The position numbers were made by a program, and so were the translations under genes. A DNA stretch of 6,156 nucleotides from Acidobacteriota bacterium (lineage in GTDB: Bacteria; Acidobacteriota; Holophagae; Holophagales; Holophagaceae). The notes under the pieces were generated by a model that was given only the letters and a program-made list of their open reading frames with translations, was not told where the DNA came from and made no database searches. The stretch is from positions 1-6,156 of the forward strand of contig JAJYBX010000128.1 in NCBI GenBank assembly GCA_021778785.1. Direction: 5' to 3'. This document shows, piece after piece, positions 1 through 6,156 of this stretch; positions within the stretch are counted from its first letter, which is position 1, and the number at the start of each line of letters is the position of its first letter.

Positions 1-987
1 ACCACGCTGACCCTCGCCCCGGGGGTCCACCGCCTGGAGATCCACTACACGGCGGCCTGCCTGTCCGCGGGGGAGCGGATCCGCTTCCGATACCGCCTGG
101 TGGGCTTCGACCAGAGCTGGAACGAAGTGGGCCACCGGCGGTTCGCCGTGTATTCCAACCTGCCGCCCGGCCCGTACCGTTTCCTCCTCCAGGCCTGGAA
201 CCCGGAGGATGGCGCCCCGCCCCGGGAGACCGACCTCGACCTCGTGCTCGAGCCCTACGTCTACCAGCGCCCTGTCTTCTGGGCCCTCTGCGGCTTGGCG
301 GCCCTCGCCTTCGCGTGGTGGCTGCACCGGCTCCGGCTCCAGCAGCTGGAGGCCCGCTCCGCCGTGCTGGCCGAGCGCAACCGGATGGCCCGGGAGATCC
401 ACGACCACCTGGCCCAGGGCTTCACCGGGGTGCTGCTGCAGATGGAGGCCGCGGAGGCCCTGCTGGGCCGCCTCCAGGGCGACTCCAAGCCCGTCCTCAC
501 GCGCCTGGAGCATGCCCGGCAGCTCGCCTCGGACAGCCTCCAGGAGGCCCGCCGCTCCGTGATGGCCCTCCGGCCCCGGAAGCCCGAAGGCACCGATCTC
601 CTGGGCGCCATCCGGCTTCTGGCAGACCGGCTCCTGGTGGGCACGGACATCCAGGTGCACCTGGCCCAGAGCGGCCGCCCGCGGGCGCTTGGCGAGGCCA
701 TGGAGGAGGAGCTCCTGCGCATGGCCCAGGAGACGCTGACGAACGCCCTCCGCCACGGCCGGGCCCGCGCCATCCAGGTGCTCCTGGCCTGGGAGGTGCG
801 CCGCGTGCGCCTCAGCATCCAGGACGACGGCCGCGGCTTCGATCCGAAGGCCCAGGCGGCCGGCTACGGCATGCGCAGCATCCGTGAGACCCTGCGGAGG
901 CTGAAGGGCCGCCTCGACGTGGAGAGCCGGCCCGGTGCCGGCGCCCGCATCACCATCACCCTGCCCCTCCGGAGGTGGCGTCCATGA
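1..987 (+). CDS. Sensor histidine kinase, NarX/DesK-like with Y_Y_Y sensor module (5' partial)
   Basis: This membrane sensor kinase would autophosphorylate on His and pass phosphate to the overlapping response regulator. The frame is open from base 1, giving 328 visible residues, so the true start is upstream. Visible residues about 1-85 resemble a Y_Y_Y domain (RFRYRLVGFDQSW, then LPPGPYRFLLQAWNP), which in this family usually follows periplasmic beta-propeller repeats. One transmembrane helix lies at about residues 91-112, followed by a short coiled linker. The HisKA_3 motif EIHDHLAQGF has its phosphoacceptor His at residue 134 (bases 400-402). The HATPase_c domain shows the N-box Asn248 (TLTNALRHG), G1 box DDGRGF (Asp275) and G2-like GYGMRSIRE. 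No catalytic residue appears to be missing. The kinase family call is firm. The propeller is inferred from family architecture, and the ligand is unknown. Confidence 0.93.
   Translation, partial: TTLTLAPGVHRLEIHYTAACLSAGERIRFRYRLVGFDQSWNEVGHRRFAVYSNLPPGPYRFLLQAWNPEDGAPPRETDLDLVLEPYVYQRPVFWALCGLAALAFAWWLHRLRLQQLEARSAVLAERNRMAREIHDHLAQGFTGVLLQMEAAEALLGRLQGDSKPVLTRLEHARQLASDSLQEARRSVMALRPRKPEGTDLLGAIRLLADRLLVGTDIQVHLAQSGRPRALGEAMEEELLRMAQETLTNALRHGRARAIQVLLAWEVRRVRLSIQDDGRGFDPKAQAAGYGMRSIRETLRRLKGRLDVESRPGAGARITITLPLRRWRP
971..975 (+). promoter_or_regulatory. Ribosome binding site of the response regulator
   Basis: GGAGG lies 8 nt before the ATG at 984, inside the last codons of the kinase gene. 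It favours ATG 984 over the in-frame GTG at 975, which overlaps this motif. Confidence 0.8.
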
Positions 988-1625
988 CCCCTGAGCCCGA
1001 TTCCATCCGACTCCTGATCGTCGACGACCACCCCGTGGTGCGGGACGGCCTCGTGGCCATCCTCCACCAGGGGGAGCCCGACCTGGAAGTGGTGGGCGAG
1101 GCCGGGGACGGCAAGGAGGCCGTGACCCGCTGGCGGGAGCTGCGCCCCACCGTCACCATCATGGACCTCCAGCTTCCGGGCCAGACCGGTGTGGAGGCCA
1201 TCACCGCCATCCGGCGCGAGGATCCCGACGCCCGCGTGCTGGTGCTCACCACCTTCGATGGCGATGCGGACATCCAGCGGGCCCTGGAGGCCGGGGCCCG
1301 GGGCTACCTGCTGAAGAACGTCCGGCGGGCCACCCTCATCGAGGCCGTGCGCGCCGTGGCCGCAGGCCAGCGCTACCTGCCGCCCGCCACGGCGGCGCGC
1401 CTGGTGGAGGCCATGGAATCCGAGCGGCTGACGGCCCGGGAGCTGGACGTGCTCGCGCTCCTGGCGAAGGGCATGCGGAACCGCGAGATCGCCGAGGCGC
1501 TCCACCTGGCCGAGCCCACCATCAAGATCCACGTCAACAACCTGCTGCGGAAGCTCGAGGTGAAGGACCGCACCGAAGCCGCCGTAGTCGCCCTGCGGCG
1601 GGGGCTCATCCACCTGGAACCCTGA
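984..1625 (+). CDS. NarL/FixJ-family response regulator (REC + LuxR-type HTH)
   Basis: This is a cytoplasmic DNA-binding regulator of 213 aa, the normal size for the family. The REC domain covers about residues 8-122. It has the acidic pair Asp14-Asp15 (LLIVDDHPVVRDG), phosphoacceptor Asp61 (MDLQLPG), the switch Thr89/Thr90 and Lys111 (GYLLKN). A LuxR/GerE helix-turn-helix covers about 148-208 (LTARELDVLALLAKG, NREIAEAL, then TIKIHVNNLLRKL). The start chosen is ATG 984, with GGAGG 8 nt upstream. The ATG overlaps the kinase stop as ATGA, which implies translational coupling and makes the upstream kinase its likely partner. The target promoters cannot be seen here. The stop lies 8 nt from the stop of the convergent DUF486 gene. 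Confidence 0.96.
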   Translation: MTPEPDSIRLLIVDDHPVVRDGLVAILHQGEPDLEVVGEAGDGKEAVTRWRELRPTVTIMDLQLPGQTGVEAITAIRREDPDARVLVLTTFDGDADIQRALEAGARGYLLKNVRRATLIEAVRAVAAGQRYLPPATAARLVEAMESERLTARELDVLALLAKGMRNREIAEALHLAEPTIKIHVNNLLRKLEVKDRTEAAVVALRRGLIHLEP

Positions 1626-1633
1626 TCCCGGGC

Positions 1634-1960
1634 CTACTTCCGGAAGGTGAAGAACACCGCCCCCACCAGGCAGAGCGCCGCCCACAGGTGGTTCAGGTGC
1701 AGCCGCTCGCGCATCCAGAGCACGGTGAAAGCCCCGAACACCGCCAGCGTCACCACCTCCTGCATCACCTTCAGCTGGGGCAGCGTGAAGCGCCCGTAGC
1801 CGATCCGGTTGGCGGGGACGGCCAGGCAGTACTCAAAGAAGGCGATGCCCCAGCCGGACAGGATGGCCAGCCACACCGGCCAGTCCCGATGCTTCAGATG
1901 CCCGTACCAGGCGAAGGTCATGAAGATGTTGCTGAGTACGAGCAGGATGACGGTTCTCAA
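1634..1960 (-). CDS. DUF486 / DMT-like small membrane protein
   Basis: The 108-aa protein matches my recollection of the DUF486 family (COG3169), annotated as 'DMT family protein' and of unproven function. Hallmarks are the N-terminus MRTVILLVLSNIFMTFAWYG, then AFFEYCLAVPANRIG, and FTLPQLKVMQEV before the third helix. Four hydrophobic segments lie at about residues 3-20, 27-47, 62-82 and 88-106, so it should be an inner-membrane protein resembling half of a drug/metabolite transporter. The start is a TTG at 1958-1960, supported by GGGAGG 6 nt upstream and by the family N-terminus. The TTG overlaps the TGA of the preceding micro-ORF. Its first 42 nt are a diverged unit of the 95-bp array upstream. 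No role is assigned, and transport is only a fold-based guess. Confidence 0.9.
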   Translation of the reverse strand: MRTVILLVLSNIFMTFAWYGHLKHRDWPVWLAILSGWGIAFFEYCLAVPANRIGYGRFTLPQLKVMQEVVTLAVFGAFTVLWMRERLHLNHLWAALCLVGAVFFTFRK

Positions 1961-2055
1961 CAGCCGCCTCCCGGAGCCGCCAGAATCGAGCTTGCGGCCT
2001 GAGCCCGCAGGGCGAAGAAGATGTTGCTGAGGATGAGCAGCAGAACGGTGCGCAC
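1957..2055 (-). CDS. Micro-ORF 1, DUF486 N-terminus-like peptide (32 aa)
   Basis: This GTG-started ORF encodes 32 aa beginning MRTVLLLILSNIFFALRAQA. It ends with a tail (SSILAAPGGGC) unlike the tails of its two siblings. The first 13 codons are a copy of the DUF486 gene's 5' end, after which the sequence departs from that gene. The GTG sits 2 nt after the stop of micro-ORF 2, with GGGGA 7 nt upstream as a weak ribosome site. Its TGA (1957-1959) overlaps the TTG start of DUF486 in the arrangement TTGA. The peptide has an Arg, a hydrophobic stretch and an AQAA sequence, so it resembles one short membrane helix or a signal peptide. The reading frame is clear, but translation is unproven. Confidence 0.45.
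   Translation of the reverse strand: MRTVLLLILSNIFFALRAQAASSILAAPGGGC
1967..1972 (-). promoter_or_regulatory. Ribosome binding site of the DUF486 gene
   Basis: On the minus strand GGGAGG lies 6 nt before the TTG start at 1960. It is the strongest Shine-Dalgarno match in the repeat block. The equivalent positions before the three micro-ORFs read GGGGA, AGGGA and GGGGG, which are weaker. This suggests the DUF486 gene can recruit ribosomes itself as well as through coupling. Confidence 0.7.
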
Positions 2056-2057
2056 GG

Positions 2058-2150
2058 TCAGTCCCCGGAAGCCGGACAGCACCATCCTGCGGCCTGAGCC
2101 CGCAGGGTGAAGAAGATGTTGCTGAGGATGAGCAGCAGAACGGTGCGCAC
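2058..2150 (-). CDS. Micro-ORF 2, DUF486 N-terminus-like peptide (30 aa)
   Basis: This GTG-started 30-aa ORF begins MRTVLLLILSNIFFTLRAQA and ends AGWCCPASGD, followed by TGA. It lies in a different frame from its neighbours because the repeat period of 95 nt is 3x31+2. Its GTG is 2 nt after the stop of micro-ORF 3, with AGGGA 6 nt upstream. It matches micro-ORF 1 through residue 21 except for Thr/Ala at position 15. The Cys-Cys pair in the tail is shared only with micro-ORF 3. It could be a membrane microprotein, a leader peptide that only relays ribosomes, or non-functional duplicated DNA. Confidence 0.45.
   Translation of the reverse strand: MRTVLLLILSNIFFTLRAQAAGWCCPASGD
2086..2106. other. 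Stem-loop in repeat copy 2
   Basis: CCTGCGG (2086-2092) pairs perfectly with CCGCAGG (2100-2106) across a 7-nt loop. It lies over codons 16-22 of micro-ORF 2. No T-run follows on either strand, so it does not look like an intrinsic terminator. Confidence 0.55.
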
Positions 2151-2152
2151 GG

Positions 2153-2245
2153 TCAGTCCCTGGAAGCCAGACAGCACCATCCTGCGGCCTGAGCCCGCAG
2201 GGCGAAGAGGATGTTGCTGAGGATGAGCAGAAGGACGGTGCGCAC
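2153..2245 (-). CDS. Micro-ORF 3, DUF486 N-terminus-like peptide (30 aa)
   Basis: This is the copy nearest the hybrid kinase: 30 aa starting MRTVLLLILSNILFALRAQA and ending AGWCCLASRD. Its GTG starts 2 nt after the kinase TGA (2248-2250), with GGGGG 7 nt upstream. Against micro-ORF 2 its first twelve residues are identical even though two of those codons differ synonymously (GTC/GTT and CTT/CTG). The changed residues are Leu13/Phe, Ala15/Thr, Leu26/Pro and Arg29/Gly. Position, spacing and sequence suggest that the start of an ancestral DUF486 gene lay here directly behind the kinase, with duplication following. Expression is not shown by the sequence. Confidence 0.45.
   Translation of the reverse strand: MRTVLLLILSNILFALRAQAAGWCCLASRD
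2181..2201. other. Stem-loop in repeat copy 3
   Basis: The same 7-bp stem and 7-nt loop as in copy 2: CCTGCGG at 2181-2187 and CCGCAGG at 2195-2201. The equivalent in copy 1 (1991-2011) keeps six of the seven pairs, with 1992 against 2010 no longer a Watson-Crick pair. There is no adjacent T-run. Confidence 0.55.
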
Positions 2246-2247
2246 GC

Positions 2248-4920
<2,673 letters not shown>

Positions 4921-4924
4921 AGCG

Positions 4925-4947
4925 GTTCCGGGGCTCCTGTTGGGAAC
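4925..4947 (-). promoter_or_regulatory. Hybrid kinase ribosome binding site in a small hairpin
   Basis: On the minus strand AGGAG (4938-4934) lies 13 nt before the TTG at 4920. GTTCC (4947-4943) can pair with GGAAC (4929-4925), putting AGGAG in a 13-nt loop with the stem's 3' arm between it and the start. Folding could bring the site closer to the start or hide it. The stem is only 5 bp, so this is tentative. Confidence 0.35.
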
Positions 4948-4963
4948 TCTATCAGAGGCCGTC

Positions 4964-6156
4964 TCAGCGGGCGATCTCCACCGCCCGCAGCTCGCGCATG
5001 ACCGTCACCTTGATCTGCCCGGGGTACTGCATCTCGCTTTCGATGCGCCGGGAGACATCCTTGGCGATCCAGTAGGCCTGGTCGTCGTTCACGGCGCCGG
5101 CGTCCACCAGGATGCGGATCTCCCGGCCGGCCTGCATGGCGAAGCTCTTCTGCACGCCCTTGTAGCTGTTGGCGATCTCCTCGAGCTTCTCCAGGCGCTT
5201 GACGTAGGTCTCCAGCATCTCGCGGCGGGCCCCGGGCCGGGCCGCGCTGAGGGCATCGGCGGCGGTGATGAGCATGGCCTCCACCGTGCGGGGCTCGAAA
5301 TCCCCGTGGTGGCAGCTCATGGCGTGGATGACCTCCTCCTTCTCCCCATAGCGCTGCATCAGCTGCATGCCGATCTCGATGTGGGTGCCCTCCACCTCGC
5401 GGTCGATGGCCTTGCCGATGTCATGGAAGAGGCCGGCGCGGCGGGCCAGCTTGGCGTTCGCCCCCATCTCGCCGGCCATGTACTCGGCGATGCGGGCCAC
5501 CTCCTTGGTGTGCTCCAGGACGTTCTGGCCGTACGAGGTCCGGTAGTTCAGGCGGCCCACCAGCTTGTGCAGCTTGGGGTGGACATCCGGGAAGCCGAGC
5601 TCGATGCAGGCGGCCTCGCCGATCTCCTTCAGGTGCTGGTCCATGTCCACCTTGACCTTCTCCACCACCTCCTCGATGCGGGCGGGGTGGATGCGGCCAT
5701 CGGCCAGCAGCTTGAGGATGGCCTGGCGGGCCACCTCGCGGCGGATGGGATCGAAGCTGGAGACCACGATGCTCTCCGGCGTGTCATCCACGATGAGATC
5801 GCAGCCCGTGGCCTTCTCGATGGCCCGGATGTTGCGGCCTTCCCGGCCGATGATGCGGCCCTTCAGATCGTCGCTGGGGAGCTGGACGGAACTGACGGCC
5901 TGCTCGGCCACCACGTCCGAGGCCACCCGCTGGATGGCGGCGCCGATGGTCCAGCGGGCCTTCTTCATGGCCTCCTCCTGGGCCTCCTCCTCAATGCGCC
6001 GCACCAGCTTGGCGGCATCCATCTTGGCGGCGTACTCCAGCTGGGCGGTCAGCTCCTTCTTGGCGTCCTCCCGCGTGAGACCGGCAACCTCCTCCAGGCG
6101 CCGGGCCTGGGCCTCCACGAGCTGCTTCGCCTCGACCTGCTGGGCCTCCAGCTTCT
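4964..6156 (-). CDS. rny: Ribonuclease Y (5' partial)
   Basis: RNase Y is a membrane-anchored endoribonuclease that starts mRNA decay and processing. The frame runs to the window edge, so the N-terminal transmembrane anchor and the beginning of the coiled coil are missing. The 396 residues visible compare with about 520 in the full family. In order they are a charged, Ala/Glu/Lys-rich coiled coil, the KH domain with [15 protein letters not shown] ([10 protein letters not shown] at bases 5860-5831), and the HD domain with metal-binding His-Asp in [18 protein letters not shown] (codons 5425-5420). The C-terminus ends [14 protein letters not shown], typical of the family. The GTG at 6118 is internal coiled coil, not a start. 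The stop lies 43 nt before the hybrid kinase start with no convincing terminator between, so the two may be co-transcribed. Confidence 0.97.
   Translation of the reverse strand, partial: KLEAQQVEAKQLVEAQARRLEEVAGLTREDAKKELTAQLEYAAKMDAAKLVRRIEEEAQEEAMKKARWTIGAAIQRVASDVVAEQAVSSVQLPSDDLKGRIIGREGRNIRAIEKATGCDLIVDDTPESIVVSSFDPIRREVARQAILKLLADGRIHPARIEEVVEKVKVDMDQHLKEIGEAACIELGFPDVHPKLHKLVGRLNYRTSYGQNVLEHTKEVARIAEYMAGEMGANAKLARRAGLFHDIGKAIDREVEGTHIEIGMQLMQRYGEKEEVIHAMSCHHGDFEPRTVEAMLITAADALSAARPGARREMLETYVKRLEKLEEIANSYKGVQKSFAMQAGREIRILVDAGAVNDDQAYWIAKDVSRRIESEMQYPGQIKVTVMRELRAVEIAR

Noticed and set aside
975..983. GTG at 975 as the response-regulator start
   Set aside because: It overlaps the GGAGG motif, which is correctly spaced for the ATG at 984.
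100..987. GTG at 100 as the start of the first kinase
   Set aside because: The frame is open to base 1 and the upstream residues complete the Y_Y_Y domain, so this GTG is an internal Val codon.
1621..1640. Intrinsic terminator between the convergent genes
   Set aside because: Only a short CCCGGG palindrome is present, without a usable stem or T-run.
864..1685. A 273-codon minus-strand open frame opposite the response regulator
   Set aside because: Low-complexity Gly/His/Arg-rich translation over a clear REC-HTH gene. It is a shadow of codon bias.
6116..6118. GTG at 6118 as the RNase Y start
   Set aside because: The coiled-coil frame continues upstream to the window edge, and the family is about 120 residues longer.

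Overview
The window is dense, very GC-rich bacterial DNA with strong third-position G/C bias, GTG and TTG starts, and genes packed end to end. An RNase Y gene beside a propeller-type sensor kinase and a GAF/PAS hybrid kinase suggests a high-GC Gram-negative such as an acidobacterium (Holophaga/Geothrix-like) or a deltaproteobacterial relative. This is inference from gene content; the sequence itself holds no taxonomic marker.

Plus strand, 1-1625: the 3' part of a membrane sensor histidine kinase (Y_Y_Y sensor module, one transmembrane helix, HisKA_3, HATPase_c), followed with a 4-nt ATGA overlap by a NarL/FixJ-type response regulator. The two form a classic NarX/NarL-like pair. The kinase start and its probable beta-propeller lie outside the window.

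Minus strand, read from 6156 down to 1634: RNase Y (rny, 5' end outside the window), a 43-nt gap, an 890-aa soluble hybrid histidine kinase (GAF-GAF-PAS-HisKA-HATPase-REC), an unusual repeat block, then a 108-aa four-helix membrane protein of the DUF486/DMT-like family. Spacing and orientation fit one transcription unit. It converges on the response-regulator gene with only 8 nt between the stop codons.

The most notable element is the block at about 1957-2250, which would normally be left as intergenic. It holds a 95-bp tandem repeat: two full copies and one partial copy. The first 42 nt of the DUF486 gene form a more diverged copy in the same 95-bp register. On the minus strand each repeat encodes a complete 30-32 aa micro-ORF starting with the DUF486 N-terminus (MRTVLLLILSNI). 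Stops and starts are tightly spaced: kinase TGA, 2 nt, micro-ORF 3, 2 nt, micro-ORF 2, 2 nt, micro-ORF 1, whose TGA overlaps the TTG start of the DUF486 gene. The array could be a termination-reinitiation relay, a set of membrane microproteins derived from the first helix of DUF486, or a recent neutral duplication. The sequence alone cannot decide among these.
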